The notes under the pieces were generated by a model that searched no databases, was not told the origin of the DNA, and saw nothing but the letters and a program-made list of their open reading frames with translations. Positions 1 to 8,535 of a stretch of DNA of 64,000 bases are shown here, piece by piece (the first letter of the stretch is position 1; each line of letters starts with the position of its first letter). Origin of the DNA: JACPUX01 sp964517465. GTDB lineage: Bacteria > Pseudomonadota > Gammaproteobacteria > Burkholderiales > Casimicrobiaceae. Location of the stretch: positions 1-64,000 of the forward strand of contig CAZFEK010000014.1 of NCBI GenBank assembly GCA_964517465.1. Reading direction: 5' to 3'. Position numbers and translations under genes: made by a program.

Positions 1-178
1 GCAAAAACACCACTGACCACACCACCCGATGCCCGATGATCTCCAGCGCCGGCACCGCCAGCATGGCTTTGAAATAAAGCGGCGTGAGGCCCCAGATGGC
101 ATAGGCGCAAGAGGCCGCCAACACGCCGTAGCGGGCTTCGCGGCGGGTGTGGGCGATAAGTTGAGGGTCGCGGGGCAT
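1..178 (-). CDS. rarD: RarD-type EamA/DMT permease, 5' end only
   Basis: Partial gene running off the left edge; only the first 59 codons are present. The ATG is at 178-176. The peptide begins MPRDPQLIAHTRREARYGVL and continues with AYAIWGLTPLYFKAMLAVPA and ALEIIGHRVVWS, which matches the first membrane helix and the P-x-x-EI-x-x-HR-x-x-WS signature of RarD proteins (inner-membrane drug/metabolite transporter superfamily, substrate unproven). It is divergent from the TetR gene, with about 225 bp between them that may hold both promoters. The family call is fairly secure; the function is not known from sequence. Confidence 0.8.
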   Translation of the reverse strand, partial: MPRDPQLIAHTRREARYGVLAASCAYAIWGLTPLYFKAMLAVPALEIIGHRVVWSVVFL

Positions 179-404
179 GGCCGGACGGTAGGGGCAAAAA
201 GGGCTGTTGATATGGCGATCCGCCGCCTGGCGGTGGTCACCGTCGAAAGCGCGGAGAGTACGCGAATCGCCTGGCCGCGTCGAGCCGCTTGCCATGCGCC
301 AAACGGTCACCGCGAAGACCGCAACCAACCAGCGGCCAAAACGCCGCTCCGCCGATCGATCGGGGGAGCAACCCGAAGCGAAGCCCAAGGCCGCTTGACT
401 CGAT

Positions 405-427
405 CCGTACCATACGGTATGGTACGG
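405..427. promoter_or_regulatory. 23-bp perfect palindrome, probable TetR operator
   Basis: The half-site CCGTACCATAC is followed by one central G and then its exact reverse complement, ending two bases before the ATG at 430. TetR-family repressors commonly bind palindromes of this length over their own promoters, so autoregulation is the simplest reading. No Shine-Dalgarno fits between the palindrome and the ATG, so the transcript may be leaderless or very short. Confidence 0.7.
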
Positions 428-429
428 TC

Positions 430-1050
430 ATGCCGCGCCCCGTGCCACGCCGCCCTGTCCCCCAGCCCGCCGACGCCCGGACCCGCTGGCTCGACGCCGG
501 CCTGAAGATTCTCGCCAACGGTGGCTTGGATGCGCTGCGCATCGAACTGATCGCGCGGGAGATCGGGCTGACCAAGGGCTCCTTCTATCACCACTTCGCG
601 TCCCGCGAGGCCTATGTCGAGGCTTTGCTCGAACACTGGGAAGCCCAAAGCACGCGCCGCATCATAGAACTGGCCGAAGCCGCTCCCAGCCTCGGCGCCA
701 AGTTCGACCGTGTGAACGCGCTGGCCGATGCGGTCGACCATCGCCTCGAGGTCGCCCTGCGCGGCCTGGTGCAGCACGATGCCCGCATCGGCGCCATGGT
801 GAGGCGGGTGGACAAGCGGCGCATCGCCTATCTCGAAGCACTGTCGCGCCACATCGGCGCCGACGGCGAGCAGGCCCGCTTCCTCGCCGAACTCGGTTAT
901 TTTGCCTTTGTGGGCGCCCAGCAGCTCGGTCGCCTGCCCCACCCTTCGGCTTGGCATGCCCGGCAGCGCGCGCTGTTCGCGCTCGCGGCAGCGGCAGCGC
1001 CGCGCCCGCATGCCGCGGGAGCCCGAGTTTCACCCAGGAGCAAACGATGA
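430..1050 (+). CDS. TetR/AcrR-family transcriptional regulator
   Basis: 206-aa one-component repressor. The N-terminal helix-turn-helix lies at about residues 20-65: DAGLKILANGGLDALRIELI, then AREIGLTKGSFYHHFASREA, the classic TetR_N pattern with the YHHF recognition helix. The C-terminal half is helical and would hold the ligand site; the ligand cannot be read. The open frame extends upstream to 289, but the ATG at 430 directly after the palindrome gives the usual TetR length. The stop overlaps the next start (ATGA at 1047-1050), so it is co-transcribed with the PNPOx-like gene, which is a likely target together with the downstream acyl-CoA genes. Confidence 0.85.
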   Translation: MPRPVPRRPVPQPADARTRWLDAGLKILANGGLDALRIELIAREIGLTKGSFYHHFASREAYVEALLEHWEAQSTRRIIELAEAAPSLGAKFDRVNALADAVDHRLEVALRGLVQHDARIGAMVRRVDKRRIAYLEALSRHIGADGEQARFLAELGYFAFVGAQQLGRLPHPSAWHARQRALFALAAAAAPRPHAAGARVSPRSKR

Positions 1051-1526
1051 ACTTCACCCAAGCGGAATGGCAAGTCCTGCGCCGCACCGTCGCTCGCGCC
1101 GGCTTTTGCGCCGTGGCGAGCGTCAACGCCGACGGCTCGCCGCACCTCACGCCCATAGGCTCGGTATGGCTCGAAAAAGAACCGGGCAAGGCGATGATGT
1201 TCCAGCGCTTCACTCGCCAGTTGCCCGAGAACGCGGCGCACGAGGAGCGCATTTGCCTGCTGGCGACGCGCAACGATGCCTGGTTCTGGATCAAGGCCCT
1301 GATCGCGGGGCGCTTCGCCACGCCGCCCGGGGTGCGCATCCTCGCGCGCCTGGGGCCGCCCCGGCCCGCCAGGCCCGAAGAGGTCGCCCGCTTTCATGGG
1401 CGCATGAAGCTGTTTCGCTGGACTCGCGGTTTTCGTTTGCTCTGGGGCGAATTGCGCCTGGCGCGCGACCTCTACATCGAGGCGGTGCTGCCGGTGGTCA
1501 TCGGCCCGATGAGCAAAGCTGTGTGA
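1047..1526 (+). CDS. Pyridoxamine 5'-phosphate oxidase-like flavin-binding protein
   Basis: 159 aa. The N-terminal part reads AGFCAVASVNADGSPHLTPI-GSVWL, the beta-strand pattern of the split-barrel PNPOx/FMN-binding fold, followed by MMFQRFTRQLPENAAHEERI. The C-terminal 60 residues are Arg- and Pro-rich and do not resemble the PdxH C-terminus, so this is a PNPOx-like protein rather than the B6 enzyme. The start ATG overlaps the TetR stop and is preceded by CAGGAG at 1035-1040. Substrate unknown. Proteins of this type in TetR operons often use F420 or FMN, but nothing here settles that. Confidence 0.65.
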   Translation: MNFTQAEWQVLRRTVARAGFCAVASVNADGSPHLTPIGSVWLEKEPGKAMMFQRFTRQLPENAAHEERICLLATRNDAWFWIKALIAGRFATPPGVRILARLGPPRPARPEEVARFHGRMKLFRWTRGFRLLWGELRLARDLYIEAVLPVVIGPMSKAV

Positions 1527-1584
1527 CAATGCGCCAGCGACTTAGCTGCCGCGATTCCTTCTCCCCTTCAACGATCACACCAAA

Positions 1585-2376
1585 ATGAACGAAGCCATTC
1601 TGTTTGAACGCCAAGGCGCACTTGCCACACTCACCCTCAACCGTCCGGATTCCCTCAACGCGCTCGACTTCAGCATGATGGAGGCTTTCGTGGCGCGCAC
1701 CCGCGACATTGCCGCCGATACCAGCCTGCGCTGCGTCATTCTGCGAGGCGCGGGGCCGCATTTCATGGCCGGCGGCGACTTGCGCACTTTCGCCACCCGC
1801 CTCGAAGATCCGCCGCAAGTGCGCCAGGCCGCGTTCAGCAAAACGGTCGACGACTTGCATGCCGCCATCGAATTGGTGCGCCGCATGCCTCAAATCGTCA
1901 TCGCCAGCGTGCACGGCGCAGTGGCCGGGTTTGGCCTGAGCCTCATGGCCTGCTGCGACCTCGCCGTGGCCGCCGAGGAGAGTTTCTTCACCTCGGCCTA
2001 TCGGCACATCGGCCTCACGCCGGACGGCGGCGGCACCTATTTTCTGCCCCGTATCGTCGGCCTGAAAAAGGCCATGGAACTCATGCTGCTCGGCGAACGC
2101 TTCAATGCGGCCCAGGCCCTGCGCCTCGGTCTGGTCAATCGCGTGGTCCCGCAAGCCGACTTGGCTGCTGCCACCCAGGCGTATGCTGCGGCCATACTGA
2201 GCGGCCCCTTCGCGGCAATCTCCGGCGCCAAGCGCCTGCTCAACCAATCGCTGGAGGCGCGCCTGTCCGAGCAATTGCATGCCGAAGCGCTGTCCTTCGG
2301 CGCCTGCACGGCGACACGCGACTTCGCCGAGGGCATTGCCGCGTTTCTCGAGAAGCGCCCCGCCAAATTCGATTGA
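1585..2376 (+). CDS. Enoyl-CoA hydratase/isomerase family protein
   Basis: 263 aa, the normal length for a monofunctional crotonase. Seen in order: the start MNEAILFERQGALATLTLNR with PDSLNALDFSM, the CoA-binding segment GAGPHFMAGGDLRTF, the oxyanion-hole segment VHGAVAGFGLSLMACCDLA, and the later LPRIVGLKKAMELMLLGE. In the catalytic region FFTSAYRHIGLTPDGGGTYF an Asp replaces one of the usual hydratase glutamates (GLTPDGG), as in several isomerase or PaaG-like members. It probably acts in fatty or aromatic acyl-CoA breakdown with the overlapping SDR downstream (4-bp overlap or close coupling). The exact reaction is unknown. Confidence 0.85.
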   Translation: MNEAILFERQGALATLTLNRPDSLNALDFSMMEAFVARTRDIAADTSLRCVILRGAGPHFMAGGDLRTFATRLEDPPQVRQAAFSKTVDDLHAAIELVRRMPQIVIASVHGAVAGFGLSLMACCDLAVAAEESFFTSAYRHIGLTPDGGGTYFLPRIVGLKKAMELMLLGERFNAAQALRLGLVNRVVPQADLAAATQAYAAAILSGPFAAISGAKRLLNQSLEARLSEQLHAEALSFGACTATRDFAEGIAAFLEKRPAKFD

Positions 2377-2402
2377 CCCTTACTCAAAACACAGAGGCAC
2401 CC

Positions 2403-3221
2403 GTGAACTCCCTGCAAGGCAAAACCCTCTTCATCACTGGCGGCAGCCGCGGCATCGGCCTGGCGATCGCATTGCGCGCCGCGCGCGATGGCGCAAACAT
2501 CGTCATCGCCGCCAAAACTGCCGAGCCCAATCCCAAGCTGCCTGGCACCATTTACAGCGCCGCAGCCGAAATCGAAGCCGCCGGCGGCAAAGCGCTGCCG
2601 CTGCAAGTGGACATCCGCGACGAGGCGCAGGTCTATGCCGCGGTCGAGAAATCGGTGGCGCATTTTGGCGGCGTCGACATTCTGGTAAACAACGCCTCGG
2701 CAATCAGCCTCACCAGCACGCTGCAAACGCCGATGAAGCGCTTCGACTTGATGTTCGGGGTCAATGTGCGCGGCACTTTCCTTTGTTCCCAGGCCTGCTT
2801 GCCCTACCTCAAGCGCGCCGCCAACCCCCACATCCTCACGCTATCGCCCCCTCTGGACATGTCCGCCAAATGGTTCGCCCCGCATGTCGCGTACACCATG
2901 GCGAAGTACGGCATGAGTGAATGTGTGTTGGGTATGGCAGAGGAATTCCGCGCCGAGGGCATCGCCGTCAACGCGCTGTGGCCGCGCACCGTGATCCACA
3001 CCGCGGCATTGGCGATGATCCCGGGGGTGGACCCGGCGCATTGCCGCAAGCCCGAGATCATGGCCGACGCGGCACAATTGGTGCTCACCCGCGAAGCGCG
3101 CGGCTACACCGGACAGTTTTTGATCGATGACGAGGTATTGCGCGCTGCAGGAGTCACCGATTTCAGCGGCTACGCCGTGGCGCCGGGCAATGCGCTGCTG
3201 CCTGATCTGTTTCTCGACTAG
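2403..3221 (+). CDS. SDR-family oxidoreductase, HSDL2-like
   Basis: 272 aa from GTG 2403, which has AGAGG at 2393-2397 five bases upstream. A TTG at 2373 overlapping the previous stop is the alternative start. The Rossmann motif is FITGGSRGIGLAIALRAARDG, followed by the long loop AKTAEPNPKLPGTIYSAAAE typical of HSDL2-type SDRs. NNAS is at about residue 98 and the catalytic YTMAKYGMS at about 170. It lacks the SCP2 domain of the eukaryotic homologue. Probably NAD(P)-dependent and linked to the enoyl-CoA hydratase just upstream. Substrate not predictable. Confidence 0.8.
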   Translation: MNSLQGKTLFITGGSRGIGLAIALRAARDGANIVIAAKTAEPNPKLPGTIYSAAAEIEAAGGKALPLQVDIRDEAQVYAAVEKSVAHFGGVDILVNNASAISLTSTLQTPMKRFDLMFGVNVRGTFLCSQACLPYLKRAANPHILTLSPPLDMSAKWFAPHVAYTMAKYGMSECVLGMAEEFRAEGIAVNALWPRTVIHTAALAMIPGVDPAHCRKPEIMADAAQLVLTREARGYTGQFLIDDEVLRAAGVTDFSGYAVAPGNALLPDLFLD

Positions 3222-3331
3222 ACCTATGCCGGACATGCGGGAACCAAAAAGGCCCTTCCCTTGGCAGCAGACCGCGAACCAACCCTCTTGCCAACAAGGA
3301 GAGGAACTCCCTCGTTTATCCCCCGCCAGGA

Positions 3332-3354
3332 ACAAGGGGGCGAGCCCCCTTTGT
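3332..3354. terminator. Possible bidirectional terminator hairpin between convergent genes
   Basis: AAGGGGGC-GA-GCCCCCTT forms a strong GC stem in the 194-bp gap between the converging SDR and acyltransferase genes. The flanks carry only short A/T runs, so termination is inferred from position and stem strength. Confidence 0.35.
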
Positions 3355-3415
3355 AAATCCCCCCAATTCAGCGCTTCGCTTCGATTCTTGTCCGGAAATG
3401 TGAGGACTCCAGGCC

Positions 3416-4546
3416 TTAGCGACTCGAAACGGCGGGAACGAGCTTCTCGATGCCAGCCGAAGGCCGCCACCCGGAAGTCTTGGCGAGTCTCAGGTAAATC
3501 GGCCGCTCGATGCGCCGATAATAGACGAGACTGAAGGCAATGGCCGCGGCCCCCGCGGCAAGAAGCACCGCGCCCATCGAACCGGGATGCGCATGGCCCG
3601 GGGCGCCAGCCTTGGCGGCGTGGGCGAAACCCAGCAGGAAGGCATAATGGCTGAGGTAGAGCGCGTAAGACGCGCCGCCCAAAGTTGAAAGCCAGCCTCG
3701 ATGTTCAATGCCTTGGTTCTTCAAAGCGATGCAAAGCGCAACCAAGGCCGCGCCGCCGCCTCCGAAACAGACGGCTCGCGCGAACCCCCACATGGTCTGT
3801 TCGATCCCGCCCCAGGCAAGGAGCAGCAGCGCGGCCAGCGCCGCGGTGAGCATCACCGCACGCCCGCGCAGCCGGTCGCTCACCGAAAAAAGCGCCGCAC
3901 CGACAAGAAACTCAAGCACAAATCCGGTCGCAAATGTTGCCCAGACCGGCGGTCGAGTGAGGAGAAAAACACTGTAGGCAGCCGTTCCAAGCAAAACCAG
4001 CCGCAAGATCCGTTTTCGCCAGGGGGTCTGCACCAAGGCAATCAGCACCGCAAAAGCGGCGTAAAAACCCAGCTCGAAGGCAAGCGACCAGGCTTGACCC
4101 ACCAAGTGCTGGTCGATCCGAGTCGAGGTCAAGAAGATGCTGTGGAAGACGCTCGGCGCGGCTGGGTGAACTCCCGGCGCGAGCCTCGAATGCAGAAAGA
4201 TCAGCGCCAAGATCGGCCAATAACCGGAAAAAATCCGCAGCGCCCGCTGCTCGAAGAACCGCAGCGCGCTGAAAAAACCGGCCGGCCTATCCGCCGTGCT
4301 CAACGCGATCACATAGCCGCTGATGACAAAAAAGACATCGACGCCCCCGTAGCCTTGGCCAAATAGCGCAGCGCCCGGCAGCGGCATGCCGGTATGATCC
4401 TGAAACACCACCTGGGCGTGAAAGGCCAGCACAGCCAATGCGGCCAAAGCGCGCAGGCTTTGAAGGTTGTGATTGGTTTGCGAATCGGTCGCCATCGGCT
4501 CCGCGCGAGCGCCCCGAGCGTCCGCCCTGGCCGGATTTTCGTTCAA
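3416..4546 (-). CDS. Acyltransferase 3 family membrane protein (OafA/YrhL-like)
   Basis: 376 aa if started at TTG 4546, which overlaps the rluB stop by four bases (TTGA); an ATG at 4495 would give 359 aa. The N-terminal signature LQSLRALAALAVLAFHAQVV carries the conserved R and H of the family, and GYGGVDVFFVISGYVIALST is the second hallmark. About ten hydrophobic helices follow. Members transfer acyl groups onto envelope polysaccharides, lipids or other surface molecules in the inner membrane; the acceptor here is unknown. Coupling to rluB looks like chance operon packing, not shared function. Confidence 0.85.
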   Translation of the reverse strand: MNENPARADARGARAEPMATDSQTNHNLQSLRALAALAVLAFHAQVVFQDHTGMPLPGAALFGQGYGGVDVFFVISGYVIALSTADRPAGFFSALRFFEQRALRIFSGYWPILALIFLHSRLAPGVHPAAPSVFHSIFLTSTRIDQHLVGQAWSLAFELGFYAAFAVLIALVQTPWRKRILRLVLLGTAAYSVFLLTRPPVWATFATGFVLEFLVGAALFSVSDRLRGRAVMLTAALAALLLLAWGGIEQTMWGFARAVCFGGGGAALVALCIALKNQGIEHRGWLSTLGGASYALYLSHYAFLLGFAHAAKAGAPGHAHPGSMGAVLLAAGAAAIAFSLVYYRRIERPIYLRLAKTSGWRPSAGIEKLVPAVSSR

Positions 4547-5814
4547 GACTCGCCCGATGGCGGCTCGATCTTGCGTCGCGGCTTCTTGACCACGATAGTC
4601 ACTTTGCGCGGAGCGCGCTGCTCCTCGTCCGCAAAACGCGCTTCACGCAGCGGATTGATCTCCTCGCCTCCCCCTTTGCGCCGCCGCGCCGAGCGCCCTT
4701 TCGGCGCTGCCGCCGGGGGGTTGGCCAGCGCGCCCGGTCCGCGCCTGGGCCGTTTGGCCGCCGGCCCTTTGGATCGCGGCGGCTTCTCGGACGGAGTGCG
4801 CTCTTTTTGATCCACCAACGCGCGATTGCGCGCCCGGCGCCGCAAAAGGCCGCTGCCCCGCCGGGATTTTGGTTGCCCTGCCGCAGGTGCGTGTCCCCCT
4901 TCGGGTGCGGGCAAGGCGGCGTTGATCACTTCCGGCGCGGGTTCCGCGAGATCGAGCGGGTTGTCGTCCTCGGTTTCGTCGTCCTTGCGCAGTTCGTCCA
5001 CCCTTTCGGTGTTGGCATCGACTTCACGCATCAGGCGCCGCACTTCGTCGGGCTGCAGCTCTTGGAGCTGCCCGCGTTTCAATTGCGGCGGCAGGTTCAG
5101 GGGTCCAAATCGCGTGCGCAGGAGCCGCGTCACTTCCAGGCCCACCGCCTCGAAGATGCGCCGCACTTCCCGATTGCGGCCTTCCGAGAGCGCCACCTTG
5201 TACCAGTGATTGGTGCCTTCGCCGCCGCCGTCGGATAGAGCCAACAGGCGCGCCTCTCCGTCTTCCAGTGGGATGCCCTGCAGCAGGCGGTCGGCAATTT
5301 CGGGCGGTATCTCGCCATGCAGCCGCACGGCGTATTCGCGCTCCACCTCGTAGCGCGGGTGCATGAGCTGATTGGCAAGCTCTCCCGAGGTGGTAAAGAT
5401 CAGCAGCCCCTCGGTGTTGAAGTCGAGCCGGCCGACCGCGTTCCATTTGGCGCCGCCGATGCGCGGCAAGTTGTCGAAGACCGTGGGACGTCCTTCCGGG
5501 TCATCGCGCGAAACGATTTCGCCGGCAGGCTTGTGATACAGCAGAACGCGCGGTTCGCGCATCGCCCATCGCAATTGAATGAGCTTGCCGTTGACGCGAA
5601 CTTGATCCCCCGGGCCCACTTTCTGGCCAATTTCGGCGGGCTCGCGGTTCACCGTGACCCGCCCCGCGATGATCATTTCTTCCATCGCGCGGCGCGAGCC
5701 GAAACCGCACTGCGCCATCAGCTTGTGCAGGCGTTGCGGCTCGGTGAGCAGCTCCTCAGTGGAGCGTTTGCTGGGGCGTTTCGAGTTCGACTGGTTCGAG
5801 CGGCTCCGGCGCAT
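4543..5814 (-). CDS. rluB: 23S rRNA pseudouridine synthase, RluB-like, with long basic C-terminal tail
   Basis: An S4 RNA-binding domain (QRLHKLMAQCGFGSRRAMEE) is followed by a pseudouridine synthase domain with the catalytic-Asp segment VGRLDFNTEGLLIFTT and later EGRNREVRRIFEAVG, typical of the RsuA/RluB/E/F family. The last 110 residues are a low-complexity tail rich in K, R, P and A, common in betaproteobacterial RluB. The start is uncertain: ATG 5814 gives 423 aa with a basic 30-residue extension and overlaps scpB by 59 bp; the frame has no ATG, GTG or TTG between there and the S4 domain itself. scpB-rluB linkage is widely conserved. Confidence 0.85.
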   Translation of the reverse strand: MRRSRSNQSNSKRPSKRSTEELLTEPQRLHKLMAQCGFGSRRAMEEMIIAGRVTVNREPAEIGQKVGPGDQVRVNGKLIQLRWAMREPRVLLYHKPAGEIVSRDDPEGRPTVFDNLPRIGGAKWNAVGRLDFNTEGLLIFTTSGELANQLMHPRYEVEREYAVRLHGEIPPEIADRLLQGIPLEDGEARLLALSDGGGEGTNHWYKVALSEGRNREVRRIFEAVGLEVTRLLRTRFGPLNLPPQLKRGQLQELQPDEVRRLMREVDANTERVDELRKDDETEDDNPLDLAEPAPEVINAALPAPEGGHAPAAGQPKSRRGSGLLRRRARNRALVDQKERTPSEKPPRSKGPAAKRPRRGPGALANPPAAAPKGRSARRRKGGGEEINPLREARFADEEQRAPRKVTIVVKKPRRKIEPPSGES

Positions 5815-6421
5815 CGTCGGTTGCGCCAAGGAGGGGGCTCGCGAGCGATTGCTCGGCTTCGGCGGCCTTGGTGGGGGCATCGGGTTGCTCCAAAAGGTGC
5901 CCGGGATCGAGATCCGCGAGCGGGGGCAGCTCAGCGATCGAGCGCAAACCCAGATCGTCGAGGAAATGCTTGGTCGTGGCATAAAGCGCGGGCCGGCCTG
6001 GGGTTTCCTTGTGGCCCACGGTTTCAATCCATTGGCGGTCTTCGAGGGTTTTGACCACATTGCTGGAAACGCTCACACCGCGAATGGCTTCGATGTCGCC
6101 GCGGGTTACGGGCTGCCGGTAGGCAATGATCGCCAGCGTTTCCATCACTGCCCGGGAGTATTTGGGTGGCTTCTCCGGGCTGAGGCGATCAAGATAAGTC
6201 TGCAGTTCTGGTTTGGCTTGGAAACGCCAGCCGGTCGCCACCAGTTCGAGCCGTATCAGCCGCTCGGACCAGTCGCCGCGCAAATCTTCCATCAGCCGGC
6301 GGACCAGGTCCGTTTCCAGCGGCGGCTCGAAAAGTTGTCCCAAAAGTTCAGTGGACAAAGGCTCTCCGCTTGCGAGCAGCGCCGCTTCAAGCACCGACTT
6401 GACCTGTTTCAGTTCATCCAT
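5756..6421 (-). CDS. scpB: Segregation and condensation protein B
   Basis: 221 aa from ATG 6421 (MDELKQVKSVLEAALLASGE). ScpB is the winged-helix kleisin-binding subunit of the SMC-ScpAB condensin. The body has VATGWRFQAKPELQTYLDRL, SRAVMETLAIIAYRQPVTRG and the second winged helix to ETPGRPALYATTKHFLDDLG. A 55-residue acidic, Pro- and Gln-rich tail follows, which is variable in the family. An upstream in-frame ATG at 6463 would add 14 residues without support. It lies 58 bp after scpA in the same operon. Confidence 0.93.
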   Translation of the reverse strand: MDELKQVKSVLEAALLASGEPLSTELLGQLFEPPLETDLVRRLMEDLRGDWSERLIRLELVATGWRFQAKPELQTYLDRLSPEKPPKYSRAVMETLAIIAYRQPVTRGDIEAIRGVSVSSNVVKTLEDRQWIETVGHKETPGRPALYATTKHFLDDLGLRSIAELPPLADLDPGHLLEQPDAPTKAAEAEQSLASPLLGATDDAPEPLEPVELETPQQTLH

Positions 6422-6479
6422 GGTTCCCCAAACGCAACGCGATGCGCGCTGCGGTATTCCCACTCCGGGTTCTTGCGGT

Positions 6480-7316
6480 TCAAGCCACCTGCGGCAAGGG
6501 CTCGAACTTCAGCTGAACGTAGATGGCGGCAAAAGGTTCCGCCTGAGCGACATCCACCAAACCCTCCTTGGCGAGCTCCAAAATCGCCAAGAAGGTCACC
6601 ACCAGTTGCGGCACCGTCGCGTGCGCTTCAAACAGGCGGACAAACTCCACGAAACCACCGGCTTCCAGCGCCTTCAGCACCCTGGTCATCTGGGCGCGCA
6701 CGGAGAGTTGTTCGCGGGTGATCAGGTGATGGCGGTTGGCACTGGCACGGGCGATCAGCCCGGCCCACGCCGCTTTGAGGTCCTCAGCACCAACCTCGGG
6801 CAGGCGCGCGCCGACCACCCGCTCGAACCAGACGTGGGCAACCGCAAAATCGCGCTCCACCAAAGGATGCTCGTCCAGGCCGCGGGCGGCGAGCTTCATT
6901 TGTTCGTATTCTAGCAGGCGCCGGACCAATTCGGCACGCGGATCTTCTTCTAGCGCTTCCGCATGCACCGGCCGGGGCAAAAGCATGCGCGATTTGATCT
7001 CGATCAGCATCGCAGCCATGAGCAGGTACTCCGCGGCCAGCTCAAGCTGGCTCTGGCGCATGAGTTCGACGTAGCTCAGATACTGCCGGGTGAGCTCGGC
7101 CATGGGGATGTCGAGCACATCGAGGTTTTGCTTGCGGATGAGGTAAAGCAAGAGGTCCAGCGGCCCTTCGAAGGTCTCCAGAAAAACTTCCAGCGCCTCG
7201 GGCGGAATGTAGAGGTCGGTGGGAAGCGCCAGCAGCGGCTCGCCGCGCACCCGGGCCAGAGGATGCTGAACCGCGGCGAGTTCGGAAGCGCTGGATGTGG
7301 TGGTTTCGAGTTCCAC
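6480..7316 (-). CDS. scpA: Segregation and condensation protein A (kleisin)
   Basis: 278 aa. The N-terminal kleisin motif VFLETFEGPLDLLLYLIRKQ with NLDVLDIPMAELTRQYL is diagnostic, followed by AAEYLLMAAMLIEIKSRMLL and a C-terminal winged helix ending KEGLVDVAQAEPFAAIYVQL. It bridges the SMC heads in the bacterial condensin used for chromosome compaction and segregation. It starts 12 bp after the trpS stop, so trpS-scpA-scpB-rluB is one minus-strand operon, a common arrangement in betaproteobacteria. Confidence 0.93.
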   Translation of the reverse strand: MELETTTSSASELAAVQHPLARVRGEPLLALPTDLYIPPEALEVFLETFEGPLDLLLYLIRKQNLDVLDIPMAELTRQYLSYVELMRQSQLELAAEYLLMAAMLIEIKSRMLLPRPVHAEALEEDPRAELVRRLLEYEQMKLAARGLDEHPLVERDFAVAHVWFERVVGARLPEVGAEDLKAAWAGLIARASANRHHLITREQLSVRAQMTRVLKALEAGGFVEFVRLFEAHATVPQLVVTFLAILELAKEGLVDVAQAEPFAAIYVQLKFEPLPQVA

Positions 7317-7328
7317 GGAGCCGGTCGA

Positions 7329-8531
7329 TCAGGTGTAAGAAAGGCCCATGGCCTCGCGCACGTCGCGCATCGTTTCGCCGGCCAGTTTGCGGGCGCGCTC
7401 GCAGCCGTCGGCGATGATGCTGCGCACCAGTGAGGGATCGTCGAGGTACGGTTGCACGCGCTCGTGCATGGGCGCTTGTTCTTCGATGATAGCGTCGATC
7501 ACCGGCTGTTTGCATTCCAAACAACCGATGCCCGCGCTCTTGCACCCTTCTTGCACCCATCGCTGGGTCTTTTCGTCCGAATAGATCTGATGGAAAGGCC
7601 ATACCGGGCACTTCTCCGGATCGCCCGGATCGTTGCGCCGCACCCTTGCGGGATCGGTGGGCATGGTGCGCACCTTGCGGGTGATCACCTCGGGATCTTC
7701 GCGCAAAAAGATCGAGTTGTTGTAGGACTTCGACATCTTCTGGCCGTCGAGCCCGGGCACCTTGGCGGTTTCGGTCAGGAGCGCCTGAGGCTCGGGCAGG
7801 ATGACCCGACGCGAGCCTTCGAGATAACCGAAGAGCCGCTCTTTGTCGCCCAGACTCAGGTTCTGCGCCTCTTCGAGCAAGGCCCGCGCCGAAGCCAAGG
7901 CCTTTTCGTCGCCCTCCTGCTGAAACGCGGTGCGAAGCTGCTCGTAGAGTTTGGCTTTCTTGGCGCCGAGTTTCTTGACTGCCGCTTGCGCCTTTTGCTC
8001 GAAACCCGGCTCGCGGCCGTAGATGTAATTGAAGCGCCGGGCGATTTCCCGCGTGATTTCGAGGTGGGAAACCTGATCCTCGCCCACCGGGACCATGTTG
8101 GCCCGATAAATCAGGATATCGGCCGATTGCATCAGCGGATAGCCCAAAAACCCGAAGGTAGAAAGATCTTTGTCGGCCAGCTTTTGCTGCTGGTCTTTGT
8201 AGGTCGGCACCCTTTCCAGCCATCCGACCGGCGTGATCATACCCAGAAGCAGGGTGAGTTCGGCGTGCTCCGGCACGCGCGATTGGATAAACAGCGTGGC
8301 CCTCGCCGGATCGAGGCCCGCTGCCAGCCAATCGATGATCATGTCCCAGACCGAATCTTCGATCACTTCGGCCGATTCGTAATGCGTGGTCAAGGCGTGC
8401 CAGTCGGCGACGAAGTAGAGGCATTCGTACTCCTCCTGGAGACGTATCCAATTCTTCAAAGCGCCGTGGTAATGGCCGATGTGCATGCGGCCGGTGGGGC
8501 GCATGCCCGACAAAACGCGATTGGCAAACAT
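7329..8531 (-). CDS. trpS: Tryptophan--tRNA ligase
   Basis: 400 aa class I synthetase. The HIGH motif is in RPTGRMHIGHYHGALKNW (about residues 11-28) and the KMSKS motif in DGQKMSKSYNNSIFL. The segment WQ/YPLMQSADILIYRANMVP followed by GEDQVSHLEITREIARRFNY binds Trp and ATP. It is longer than E. coli TrpS (334 aa) because of an insertion before KMSKS, as in many betaproteobacterial enzymes. It charges tRNA-Trp in the cytosol. It heads the condensin operon and follows the M50 gene by 4 bp. Confidence 0.95.
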   Translation of the reverse strand: MFANRVLSGMRPTGRMHIGHYHGALKNWIRLQEEYECLYFVADWHALTTHYESAEVIEDSVWDMIIDWLAAGLDPARATLFIQSRVPEHAELTLLLGMITPVGWLERVPTYKDQQQKLADKDLSTFGFLGYPLMQSADILIYRANMVPVGEDQVSHLEITREIARRFNYIYGREPGFEQKAQAAVKKLGAKKAKLYEQLRTAFQQEGDEKALASARALLEEAQNLSLGDKERLFGYLEGSRRVILPEPQALLTETAKVPGLDGQKMSKSYNNSIFLREDPEVITRKVRTMPTDPARVRRNDPGDPEKCPVWPFHQIYSDEKTQRWVQEGCKSAGIGCLECKQPVIDAIIEEQAPMHERVQPYLDDPSLVRSIIADGCERARKLAGETMRDVREAMGLSYT

Positions 8532-8535
8532 GATT

